NCBI GenBank assembly: GCA_037893245.1 | Contig: JBAIAA010000656.1 | Location: forward strand, 434,001-498,000 | DNA length: 64,000 nt | Reading direction: 5' to 3' | Source: Crossaster papposus | Lineage: Eukaryota; Echinodermata; Asteroidea; Velatida; Solasteridae | In this document: piece after piece, positions 11,801 through 25,000 of the stretch | How the letters are laid out: the number at the start of each line of letters is the position of its first letter | Position numbering within the stretch: the stretch's first letter is position 1 | Notes under the pieces: generated by a model | Database searches by the model: none | Told to the model about the DNA's origin: nothing | The model's input: the letters and a program-made list of their open reading frames with translations, nothing else | Position numbers and translations under genes: made by a program

Positions 11801-14800
11801 ACCGACAAATGTAATCAAATCGACCTTTTACAAATCGGCATATCACAGAAAGCATTATAGAACACACTGGGGCATTTAACGAAAACACCGACTTCCGGGT
11901 TGGCGTTATAAAAAACACAATCCTGGGTTTTTGTGGGGTTTTTTTTTTTTTGGGGGGGGGGGAGAGAAGGTTGCTTTTACGGGTACCCAGGTACCCGACC
12001 TTGACCAGGTACCCGGTTCCAGCCAAAACTGTAAACAGACAGGCCTACATTTGATGGTATAATTACTGTTAAGCTAACTAGGTTCAAAGATATTAATGAC
12101 TCCTAACTCCCTGTGAAATTATTCCTTCTTGCATGCTGTCATTTTAAATAAATTAATTTTAACTTGAAAAGTATCATTTCCAAAGATGCGTCAAGTGACA
12201 CATTTTTGGAAATTTCTGTTAGTAGGTGGTTTGTAATTAGGCGAATCCACAAATGGGTGCGTGCATTTTCCCCTCCACATTAAGAAATATTCCACTGCCA
12301 TTACAAATGATACACTCTAAGCTGAGTGCTTCCTAACTTTCAATAAGTATTAACAATTCTTTTCAGACATTGAGGGATTCGAACCACTAACCTTTAAAAC
12401 ACTGTACTCTACCTTTACTCATCTACCTAATCCAACCTGATCCTAAGAAAAAACATGATTGACCTTTGCAGAACTCGACTCTAGGTCACTCTGTATGGAA
12501 CACAAGTTTACCTTGTGTAGTTGTGTGGTCGTAAGGAGGTCCTGTGTTCGTGGAGGGTGTCGAACCCACAGCCGTCCCCAGTTGAAATCGTCTGTCGTCG
12601 ACTGAATCCAACCGCATTGGCCCTGATCAAAATCACAGTCAAAGTTGGTATTGGGTTCGGCAATGGTAGGTTGCGCTGTACAGAGACAAAAACAAGCAGT
12701 TTTTCTTCATCAGAACAGTAAAAATCACCCTCTGCTAATAGTTGCCAAAGTTTGTTGCCAAAGTTTGTTGCCAAAGTAATTCTGCACCTTTAGTTGTCTG
12801 TATATAGGCAGGCCTGGAATTACAAATTTTTTAGGGCAAGGCCACTTTGGCCTTCGAGTATTCAAAATTTGGGAGGGCACCAAGGCCAGTAGAAAGGGCA
12901 CCGAGGCCAAAATTTGAAAATAAAAAAGAAGTCCAATTTCTTGCATTTGGCAGCAGAGTGTTCTAGTTCACCTTTAACAGTCCGCCTCAAACGCTCTTTT
13001 CGCGGCATTGTTACTCTATTAAATTCTTGTAGTTTAATCCGAAAAGTTTTGGACGGTGACAGGATTCATTCACTAAAAACGTTTTTCTAGTCATGCGGTG
13101 CAACAATTCCACCAGAAGAGGGCGTTCAAACAACAGAGAGCGCCCTCTGTTGGTCAATGTTTTTTATTTTAGACTGGTCCCTTGTTTAAAGACGTCGGGT
13201 GTTTGTGTACAACGGGTGCCGAGAGAGTCGCGAATGCGTTGAACGTAAACAATTTACGCTAGTGCAACTTCCTTTGACTTGTTCGAGCGGATTGCGCTGG
13301 ATATACATTAAAACACGTCACAAGCACAAGATGCATCGTAGGCTGAAAACTAACACAAGTAAATATTTAACTTTCATAAAAAGGGCACGACGGCCAACAG
13401 GGGAAAAGGGCACGACATTATGGCCGTGAAAAGGGTATTTTTTCGAGGGGCACCACGGCCAGTTGCAAGGGCATCGACGGCACTGGCCGTCGTGGCCGCC
13501 GTGTAATTCGAGGCCTGTATAGGCCTATATTTTGCTTCTACTGTGTGGAGAACAAACAGGATTGACTGGTTTGAACTATAACAAGTTAATCTGATATACT
13601 GTCAACTGTGAAGAAAAGCCTTTTTAACCTTTTATTGCTCATTCATTTATTTCAGTTTCTTTTTAATTGTTACCATACGTTGTCGGTTTGTCTGGACGTG
13701 GAGCTTTTACCATGAATCGACTTTTAACATAATTATCTTTGTCTTTTTATTTATCTTGTCCGCCCATCTGCATTTTTGTTTGTTGTATTTGTTTTATTTT
13801 TCCTGTAATTGGTCCGTGTATGTGTTTGTGATCTGTTGTGAAGGATCAGAGTGACACGCCCTTTTTGGCGACAGTGTATAATTCACCTTTAGTTTCGTCC
13901 TTAGCTACCCTTTACTGTCCTGTCATAGTATTCTTGTACTTTTTAATTGTATGTAATTTTTTGATTTGTATTGTTATCTGTATAGGTGTAAAATGCCTGA
14001 ATAAAGTAATAATAACAATGATTCTATCAGATGTTAACAGGATTGATCCGGTTGGGACCAGTTTAAACTGGATTGAACCACATTGAACCAATACTGGTAT
14101 ACTCACTTATGCAAGGGCCATCAGTGATTTCAATGTCATCCACCGCAATATCTCCAGTGTAGCCCACTCCGATAATTCCTTCAATAAAAATCTGTTGACC
14201 AAAATTTATTTTTAATTACCTCAAGGGCCCCAGAATAATGATGAAAAAATGTTGACAACCAATTGTGACACGATCAAGCCGAATCAGTCGGATGTCGGCG
14301 AATCCCCAAAATGCACTGTATTATTCGTTGGTATTTAAACAAATTTACATAATTCGACAACAAAACATCGTATCAACATGGGGTTTTCAGTTTTTAAAAC
14401 GTACAGATGCCCTCTTTAAAACTACATGAACACTCATTTTTTTGACCGGGGCCGACATCCGACTGATTTCGCTTGATCGTGTCACAATTTTGAAATATTC
14501 TGACTTTACCTGGTAGTCTTCATCACTGGTAACCGGGAACTGTCCAAACATCCAATTAAGTTGGTCGGCACTTTGTTGGCCAATCAGTATCCAGAGACTA
14601 GAGGCAGTTCTGGCACCTCCAAGGTCTTTCACCTGATGTTGTAAATGTACGAGGAAAAGAAGATCGTTTTAGAGGTGGGAGGAAAACCCCAGCAGAATAT
14701 TCTGGGAAAAAAGCCATGGATTTAAGCAGGGACTGAAAACCATATCTACATGTGGACCATGGCGTGATTTATTGGAGCTGCTGAGCATAAACATTTGCTT

Positions 14801-17800
14801 ATGCACAAAAAAGTCTTGCTCAGTAAAAACATGCTACCAGCCAAAACTCAAAGCTAAGCAAAAACCAGCTGAATACCAGTCATAAAGAACATACATCACC
14901 TGAAAATTTGGTTTGTAAAAAAATTGTGCTTAGTAGCTTTATAAGATTGGCCTGTGGACAGGAATCGAACCTCAGGCAAAGTCTTCATCGTCAATTCTTG
15001 CTCACGTTTTTGAGCTTCCATGATACGGCACCTGTAGTCGTATATTTAGTTTTATATTTTAATTACAGAAACATTGCTACCTGATACACGACAAGGTCTC
15101 CGATGTTCGCCCCGTACATGTGATACCAGAACGTAAAGCATTTTCCGGAGACAGGATCGGTGGGGCCGTACACTTGACTCTCCAACAGGGCATTATCGCC
15201 CAGGACGCGGGGCGCATTTGTTTCCAGATAGACGTAATAACCTACAGACAAACAGACAAAGAGCAGACAGCAAACAGACAGGTCACTAGCAAAGTTACAG
15301 GTGATGTAAATTTCAAAAATGCGATTAGGCAAAATGAATTTTAAAGAAAACTGGATGTCGCAAGCAACTATATGATTCTTGGATAGGAAGGTAGATTTAA
15401 GTTTGATCAAGAGGGCAGGGTTTAGCGGTCGCCCGCTTGGCAAATGCGAGTGAAAACAGCCACGGACGAGCCTAGGTCGTCCTTTCCTAGGTCGTCCGGC
15501 GAGCGAGTTAAAATATTGAATACTGTAGCGTCTGCGCCGGTTGGCCGGTAGAGGGCACTAGAGCGATTCTACAGTGGAGTCGCCCTGGTGGCCCCCACTG
15601 GTGCGCACCAGAAACCCGTGCTTGATCGCGCATACGCCGAACCGGTTAAGACCAGTTTCTAGTAACGCGTGATAACGCTAGTTTCATGTCAGTGTTTTGA
15701 TGCGAGTGTTGTGCCAATAAACGGACTGAGAATCACCGGAAACCACAGAATACCTGTCTCTGTTTCCTTCCTGTGTGTTTGTCGACCCCAGCATCGGTCT
15801 ACGATACAATACATTACATGTGATTTCCCAGATCAACTGTTTACTAGTACAGTACATGTACAATGTACAGTACATGCACGTGCATTGCAGAGATAGAATC
15901 GCGATGCTCATGGCCGGCGAGGCACACAAACTGCGTGAGTATACCGCAAGCGTACGTACAAAAAACAGTACCTTAGTACTGTAGTATAGGTTTTTCCATG
16001 ACACAAAATCAATGGACGTCGTTCCGGTTTGCGTTACAAATCAAACTGAAGAAATTACTTCTCTTGTGGAATTTTTAAGGAGCGCTGCACGGTTTTGGCT
16101 CCAATATGCCCCGATAAATCAACAAGGCTTTGTGTGCTGGTACGGTGCGATACGGTGATGGTGCCAGAAAGCCATGTGGTCGCGCGCCCCAATGCAAAGC
16201 AGGCATAATGCAGGCAGCATTGTTGGAATGGTTCCCGCCGCACGCTTCAATGGACAAAGTTAAGAACCGGAACCAGTCCATGGCCGACATGGAAGTATTT
16301 TTCATTACACGAACTGTTCGAATTTGACATCGTAAGACGTAAAAATGCCTGTCAAACAAACGTTGATGTAGAAAGTCATATCCTGCAGGTAAATTATCAG
16401 ATCATAGTCTTTTCTGTTTTTGTATTTTCTGTTTTAATGTATTTAATTTCGAGGTAGTAACGCTCGTCCTAGATCGATACAGCGTAGCGTGTTTCTGCAA
16501 AATGTTCTACCGCGGCATGTTTCCTGCATTCAGTTTACGCTTGTCAGGGGCGGATACAGGGGGGGGCGTGGGGGGCGCACGCCCCCCCCCCCCCCCTTTT
16601 GCTTGAAATTTTTTTTTTTCACGCCCCCCCGTTTGGAAAATCCTGGATCCGCCGCTGCTTGTGGTGTGTTGGTCAGCTCGGCGTCCATCGTGTGAAAGAT
16701 TTTATAGTCCAACATTCTTTGTTTTTTCCAAAGAGTGTTTAACCTTAAACCTTGATTATGCTTTTACAATAACTCGGGCAGTTTTGTTGTCCCCGGTGAG
16801 GTTCAGTTTTAATAGCTTTTGTGGCGGATGCAAATAAAATTATTCTGCAAAATCAGCGATTACAACAAGCAGTGGGATGTAGTGCCGTGCCATGACGCGC
16901 TAGGGCAATTTTCCCGCACAAGCCCGGTGGAATAAGTTAAGCTACTTTTCACCGCTCAGTGCCGGTGTAACTTTCTTGTCTGAACGCAAGCATATTTTGG
17001 ATTAAGAATTGCTTATCTATCGGCCTGAGAATAATTGCTTTTGTATTAACTTACGCCTCCGTCTCAACATACCCCATCACTGTCCAATTTACCATTATCA
17101 CAACGTCGGTGTATACGTTATTTACATTGTAATTGACGTAAAAGGTTACTTACAAAAACTTACATGCCTAAACATGCGGGCCAGTGAAAATGCTAGCGGG
17201 CTAGAAAAAATTACTGGTCAACATTACTGGTACTGCCGGCTAGTGAAAAAGTTAAGGGGAACCCCTTGAGGGTCAAAACAAAATTAAACTGGCGATAATC
17301 AGTATTTTTGTTTAAATCAACTAGGGCCTGTTCAAAATGTGCCTGTTTGGAACGCTCAAATTGCTTGGCTTCTGGTAGAACAGCAAACAGGGCGTTATAG
17401 AGTGCAGTGCCCATTCACAATGTGCAACCATGCGAAGTGGTCTATACTGCCACGTTTGCGGGTCTAGGTATCCGGCATTGCTGCTCTTTTGGCAGCTTTT
17501 TTTAAGAACTGTTCATCCAAACAACTATAAACATGACACTGAGTCCTGAGCAATATACCTGCCGATTTTCAACTTTATACAGTGCCACATTCTGGAGATT
17601 AACGAATTACAAGGGACACACACAGACAAAAATCCCTGGAATTATAGTAAGATGTACAGAATTTGACTTACCAAGTCCAGAGGAGAGGGTGTGGTCAATA
17701 GAGGGGGCCGTATAAGAACTGGGCGTGGTTCCTCGAGATCGAAGCCACTGGAAGACACCGTTGGTCGAGTGACGCCAGGTGCAGATGTCGTTCTCAAAGT

Positions 17801-20800
17801 TACAATTACCTAAGATCCGTAGGAGACAATGAAATAACTGTTGGCAATTTTGAAAGTTTCAGTGGTTCGAATCCTACCAAGGGGAGCCACGCACATAGAA
17901 TAGTACTGTATAAAAGGTGGTTCACACTTAACACTAACGCAAAGTTATTTTGGCATCACAAAATACTTGCGGCAACATTTGTGAGAGTTGAAATCTGTAC
18001 AACTTTTAAGAAGTCGCAGCTCGAAAAACTTGCAGCTCAAAAAACTTGCCGGGACGTCACAAATTGGCATTTGCCATTTTGTGCCAAGTACGTACTGGGT
18101 TTTAGTTGGAGAAAAGTCTATCGTTTGTTTCCAATGAAAATTACAAGAAATCATTGCTATTGAATGTTGCCCTTTGTGGTCTGTACCTCCAACTTGGCAG
18201 GCAGCAGGAATATAATCGACATCGTCGATAGCAATATCAGACAGGTCACCGTTTCCCCTAGTGGCTTGGAAGACCACTCGATAGGGGGCCAACCTCTGAA
18301 CGTTGACCTGGGCTTGGACCCACTGGTCACCATTGTCACCAGAGACGAACCAGGCCGGACTGAGATCACCATTGGGCTGAAAGTGAGATAAAAACTATTA
18401 AGAATGAACACAATTCATTAACAAGGAGCTACATTTGAAAGCCTGAAATATAATTCGTGCTGATAATACCCTAAGCTTACCCAGAATGCCAAGGTGCCCA
18501 TGTCGGAGCCGTGCATGTGATAGGAGAACTTCCAGCAGACGTCGGTCACCCCATCATCAGGGGTCAAGACTGGACTGAGTAAACGCGCCGCATCGCCAAT
18601 AGATTGACCAGTGGCCTCAGCGTACACATACTGACCTGTGGATTAAAGGATGAAAATAGGATTAAAAAGTCCGCTATTGTACCGTTTTCCAAACCCCAGC
18701 TTCGTCTCCATGCAGTTTGGTAATGGTGATGGAGCCGGGGGCGGAGGCTAAGCCGGGGTTTGGAAAACGGCCCTGGTGTATGGCTTGAACGATGGTACCA
18801 GACTATATGTTAATTATGTTCAAACAGATGGGTAGAATTCAAGAAGCCAAACAGCCAATGAACTAAACCAGTTTGCACACAAATGTAAAAAAAAAAAAAT
18901 GAATTGTATCATAAAATAATAATTTATAAATTTACGATTTTTTTTTTTGGGTAATGTAAGCTTGAACTTGAAAGGGATTAAATTTAGTGCTTTGGTTGAG
19001 ACAGTTAGGGTCAGGTCAGAGATTGAAAAGCAGTTTAAAAGTCTAAATAATACCATAGGCAGTGCCGTAAGTCATGTCCGTCGTTGGTCCTGTGTTTTGG
19101 GTTGGCGTCGATCCGGTAAGCGGCGTCCAATTAAAATCATCGGTAGTGTCTTGCTGGTAACCACACAGGCTGTCCTCTTGGAAGGAGCAGATGGCAGTTC
19201 CTGATTGGTGGAAATGAAAAGAAAATGCATAAATTGCATACACGATATTTTAATACCAAAATGTAGTTTTTATGTTTTTATTCAAAATATTCCTAGACAC
19301 ACATACCTCTACATTCGCCGTCATAGACAGAGAGGTCATCCAATGCTATGTCGCCTTGGAAACTCACCCCGGCAACGGCCTCATAAATAATCTGGGATAA
19401 AACAGGAATATACATGGACCAATTTTATGTAGCTGCTAAGCACACAAATTTGCTTAGCATGAACATTTCTCCTTGGCAAAAACAGGGTTTACAAACAAAA
19501 TTTTCAGGTGATGTATATTGTTTGTGACTGGTATTCGGCTGTTTTTTTACTTAGCAAGAAAAACAAATAGTTTTGGCTGATAACCTTCTTATACCGAGCA
19601 GGACATTTTGTGCTAAGCACATTTTTGTGCTTAGCAAATTACGAAGGAACAAATTAGGATCAATTTTGGTTTTAATGACAACATTAGGACTTTGAAGAAC
19701 AATATTAGAAGAGCAAAACCTTTTTGACTTTGAGTATTTTTTGTTGACACTCATGTCCACGGCATCATAAGCCTCTTTTGGCATGTTCTATAGTCACAAC
19801 ACTTGTGCACCATCCTCAACTAAGCTTGCATTCTCAACTAAGCAAGTACAGTTGCAGTACTCCTGTGCTGAAATCGTTCACTTTGTGTTTTACATATGAA
19901 AGTGTATAACACTGTTCAATACAATTTTTTAATGAGATTTCATTTTTCGGAAGTTGAGGAACAAAAAAGTAGGACAAAATAGGAATTTTGAAAAAAAAGA
20001 ATATTTGGAAGCCTGCTTACTTGATACGGTTCTGAGTTGGTAAAAGGAAACTGTCCGATGTACCACTGGTCGTCCAAAGTCCCGAATTTTGACCACAGCG
20101 GCTGCCCCAAGGTTGTCTGGTTCAGCAGCACGTAGACGTTTAACGTGTCAATGTGCGATCCGTACATGTGATACCAGAACTCCACACAGACTTTGTGGTT
20201 TTTAGAGACGAAGGGACTCGCGAGTCGCGCTCGGTCATTTCGGCTGGTAGATGAGGTTTCAGTGTACAGGTACCAGCCTTGGCTGGTGCCCATGGTGTGG
20301 TCATTGGAGGGACCCGTGTCCACAGACGCGGTCACGCCCTGCCATCTCCTCCAATCAAAATCGTCATCTTGGGACTGGGTGTAGGAGCAGAGGCCTTGCT
20401 CAAAATCACAGTCGTAGACAGAAGGAACTACATTTGGAGTAATGCAAGGGACACTTTTTGATAAGCAATGAATTCAAAACTCAACAGTTTTGTTTTGTCG
20501 GCCAAAAGTTCCAAGTGGAATGTGGATAAAGATCCCAATTAATATTGAAACCTACAGCAAAACTACTTTAACATTTGGTGGTCGAAAGATATCTGGACTA
20601 GTAAACAGAAAGTTGTGGGTTTGAGTCCCACCTCAACAAACTTGTGAATTTGTTATTTCAAATTTTCAGTTAAAATTTGACATACAAGGCACGACACTGG
20701 ATTACATGATCTTGACCAGAATCTAGAATAATATGCAAACAGAGGCCGATTTCACGAAAACTAAAGATTGATCTTAGGAAGACTAACTCCTCCTAAAATC

Positions 20801-22032
20801 TATTAAATCTATTAAATGTTAGGATGAGTTACTCTTTCTAAGATTGATCTTAGGAAAACTAACTTCTCCTAACTTGCATTAAATCTATTGCAAGTCAGGA
20901 TAAGTTACTCTTCCTAAGATTGATCTTAGCATTGGTGAAATCGGCCCCAGGTCCTTAGAGACCATCTGAAGACATCTATCGTCTTAGGATGCAGAGCGGA
21001 CTTCTCACCTCCGCACAAGCCAGGTCTGATGAATATGTCATCCACAGCGATATCGCTGGTGTAGTTGAACCCGACGACGGCTGCAATGACCATCTGATAA
21101 GGCTGCCCAGGGCTGGACACATTAACCGTCAGCTCGTACCACGCATTGCCCTGGTTACCGACCACAGACTGCAACAGGACTCGGTTTTGTGTAGAAGGAT
21201 CTTGTTGGTAGACATCCAGTTGCTTGACCCCTGTAAAAATATTTCACTTTGAACCCATTCTGCTAGATAAATTCACAGTACAGGTTGCAAATATGATATT
21301 TTTGTCCATAGATATATATTACTACTACTCTACTAGCAACCTGCGCCATCTTCACCCAGTCTACGAACCCCCTATGTTCCTTTAGACGTGACCGCTTCAT
21401 CAGCAACCATGTTGTTCGGTCAACACTCCCCAGCACCACTTGTACCATCGACAACGGCCCCTTTAGAACTGTTCCCTGCAAGCGTCCAAGGTGCAAAACT
21501 TGTGCACATGTTGACAATACATCATCCATCACTGGTCCCCGAGGCCATTTCAACATCCGCGGCCATTTCAAATGCACCACTACTAATCTTGTTTACTGTA
21601 TTAAGTGTACTTGCTGTGGCTTGCTTTATATTGGAGAAACCAAGCGCCGACTTGCCGACCGTTTTACGGAGCATCTCCGAAGCGTTCGGCTGAAACAACC
21701 CGGCCTGGCTGTCGCCCAACACTTCGGCGCGCCATCTCACTCCACCAAGGACATGAGCGTCTGCGTTGTTTCCACGGCATCGTCGGACAGGCAGCGCCGA
21801 TCTTTGGAACAGCGTGTGATGTTCCAACTGGGCACGCTCCAACCTGACGGGATGAACGCGGAGTTCACCTTCTCCGCGTTTGTTCTACCAGCGGGACATC
21901 ACAACAAGCCATAATTCTCCCTGAAGAAGGTGCATTCGCACCGCAAGCTTGGTCTTATTTCCGGTGAGCACTGTTATATTTATATTTTCACATTTTCTAT
22001 GCTCTTCAGTGCTACGCAGCATCCCAAATTTT

Positions 22033-22063
<31 letters not shown>

Positions 22064-25000
22064 GAGCTTCAATATGGAAGCACGTGGACAAATAATAATA
22101 ATAGTTCTGGGGCTTGCAGTTTCCATCGTATCAATGATCTCCAAGCGATTTACAATTGTTACCCCGTTCATCAGGCCCTGGACCACGCGACAGCCGTTAT
22201 AGGTGCTCAATCGGCCTCGACCCTCACATGTACCCATTTATGCTCAGAGGTGGAGAGAGGCAAGTAAAGTATCTTGCCCAAGGGCACAAGCACCATGTTA
22301 CTGCCAGGGTTTAAACCCAGGGCACTCTACTACGGATATTAAAGAAGGTAATTTCAAGGGAGCCTCCTATCGGTAGTGTGTTGGATTTAAGGTAAATTCA
22401 AGAACAAGACAGCAAAAGGCAAATGCAAAACCATGGCGTCACAGCTAATAATTTGTGAATTCAAGCAGGTTGAACAAATATTGACTTTGGCAACTTTTCC
22501 AACGAGGAACCAGCCTATTTTACTAGTCATTGTCTGGTCATCACTTACCGCGTCCATACATGTGGTACCACACCATGAAGCAGTCTCCTGAAGATGCATC
22601 CAGGTGTTCACTTACGAGCCAGGCTTTTTGGCCGACTAGGAATCCGCTGGTCTCGAATAAGACGTAGTAGCCTGATAAAGAACAAAACAAGGCAACAATT
22701 AAGCCTGAAATAAAACGCAGAGAGAAGACAGTGAGTAGAAGGTACATTTTTTTAGAGGTTGAAAAAAAAAACCAGAAAAATATCAAAATAAAAAAACCCA
22801 AACCACATATTGGCCCATATTCGAACCCAGGTCACAGCGGTGGAAGGCGAGAAAAAACCGCTAAGCCCACCTGATTTTCCAAGTCATCGTGGTAACATCC
22901 TAAACAGTGTTGTTGTCAAGTCCACAATACAAAGAAGCAAGAATTTGTAGAAAGTGCTTTCGCTCCAGACAAAATGTCAGAGAAAATGTCTGAAGCGTAA
23001 ACACTGCGGGGTTCACATTTCTGATAATTTGAAATTAAGATGCTTAACCTCACAGTTGGCAGTATGACCTAAGAACAAGATTTGTTTTACCCTCGACTTC
23101 AGAAGAAGGTAGGCCCTATACAATATGTAAGGAAGTTTGAGTACGTTGACAAAATCTTGAACAACAGAGAAAACAAATTCAGGATTATGTACCACCCGTT
23201 GTTCCTTTGGTGTGATCAAACGAAGGCCCTGTCTCCAAGCTAGCCGTGGAACCGCTGCCTCTTACGAAGTCCAGATCGTCCAAAATTGCCTCATTTGTCC
23301 AAGCACAGAAGCCGTCTTCAAAGTCACAGTAGCCGGCAAGTGGACAAGAACCAATGGTCACTTTGACATCGTCGATAGCCACATCACCTTGACCGGTACT
23401 GCCCACGGTGCCCACAAACGCAGCCTGTGAAGAACAAAAATAGATTTTTGGTTTGCTACTGCCCAAAGCTTTCTCTCTGCTAAGCGTAATTTATTGTTAA
23501 GCAAGTGTTTGCCGCAAATCAGGCATTCCATGACATTTTTTGTGCTTAGCACATTTTTGTGCTTACCAAAAATGGTGAGTCTGCCTGCAGAGAGACCCTC
23601 CCCAGCCGCCACAGGTCCCCCTGGTCGCCGCTTTTCCCCCACAGTCTAGCACCCAGACTTGTCGTGTTGGGGAAATACGGGAAGACCTGCAGAGAGCCCA
23701 CACCAGTCCCATGGACGTAGTACCAGAACTGTAGGCACTCGCCATCGGGAATCGCCGGGAAGTGAGTGTTGATCAGAACCGCAGTGTCGCCCACTCCCCT
23801 GGAGGTCTCGTTAAGATATGCGAAATGACCTGGGGCCAATTTCATAAAACATTTGCTTAGCCAACAATTTTCTTAGCACACAAAAATTTGCTTAGTAAAA
23901 ACAGGTTATCGGCCAAAACTACACATGCTTTTCATTCAAAGCAAAAAAAGCTAGATAACAGTCACAAACGATAAACATGAACCAACATTAATTTTCATGC
24001 TAAGCAAATTTTGGTGCTTAAACCTTTTATGAAATTGGCCACAAGCAAGGGGAACACGTGGTAATTCAGAAAAAGTCAAATCTTTCCTGAGCCAACATGG
24101 CCCATCAGGGCTGGTGTTTCTTTCCGATTTCAGTGGCTGAACGACAGAATACTTGTATTCCTCCTTGGATAGGATGCTAGTCTATCACGGGTTACTACCC
24201 AGCTAATGCTGGTACCCATTTATACTCCTGGGTGAAGAGAGGCAAGTGGAGATAAAGTGGCTTGCACAAGAACACAACACATGGCCAGCAGCTGGATTTG
24301 AACCCCTGACCGTGTGTTCACGAGTCACAAATCCTAGTGACCTGGCCACGTTTATTTTGACAATACGCCTAAAATAAACATGTCAGTGAACTTGCCAATT
24401 GACATTCTGGTGAAAAAATCTAAGCCGTGATAAATACAAACCTTTATGATCAGAATAATAATTCTGAATTCTGTCACAACTGTCGACGTCTCTATAGGCG
24501 AGTTTGTTCAGGAAATTGTATTAATTTTTTACAAACTTTTCTGTCAACACATATTAAGACATTAGAAAACCTGATTTCTCTGTAAATTCCTCCAGCCTTT
24601 TTTCACCTACCTGTTGAAGTTCCCGTTGTTTTGTCTGGCAGACCCGTGACTCCCTGACCCGGATTTATGTTGACTCCCATCGATCTCAACCAATCAAAAT
24701 CATCGATGGAGGCCGCCTGTGACCACTCGCAGAAATCCACCTCAAACTCGCATTCACCTAATAACAATTTTCAATCAATGAATATATGAATAAATGAATA
24801 TTCTAACTGAACAAGAAAAGTAGCCCATATCACAAATAATCACAGACAATGACATGTAGACACAGATAAGGCCAGATAGGCACATATAATCACAGATAGC
24901 ACAGACAATCAGACAATCATGGACAATCACATATAATCAAAGATAATCACATAATCACAGATAATCAAGATAATCACAGACAATAGGAGTGTGACAAACA

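Noticed and set aside
21388-21842. Overlapping minus-strand and alternate-frame ORFs around the Penelope fragment
   Set aside because: Shadows of the GIY-YIG frame; no domain signal.
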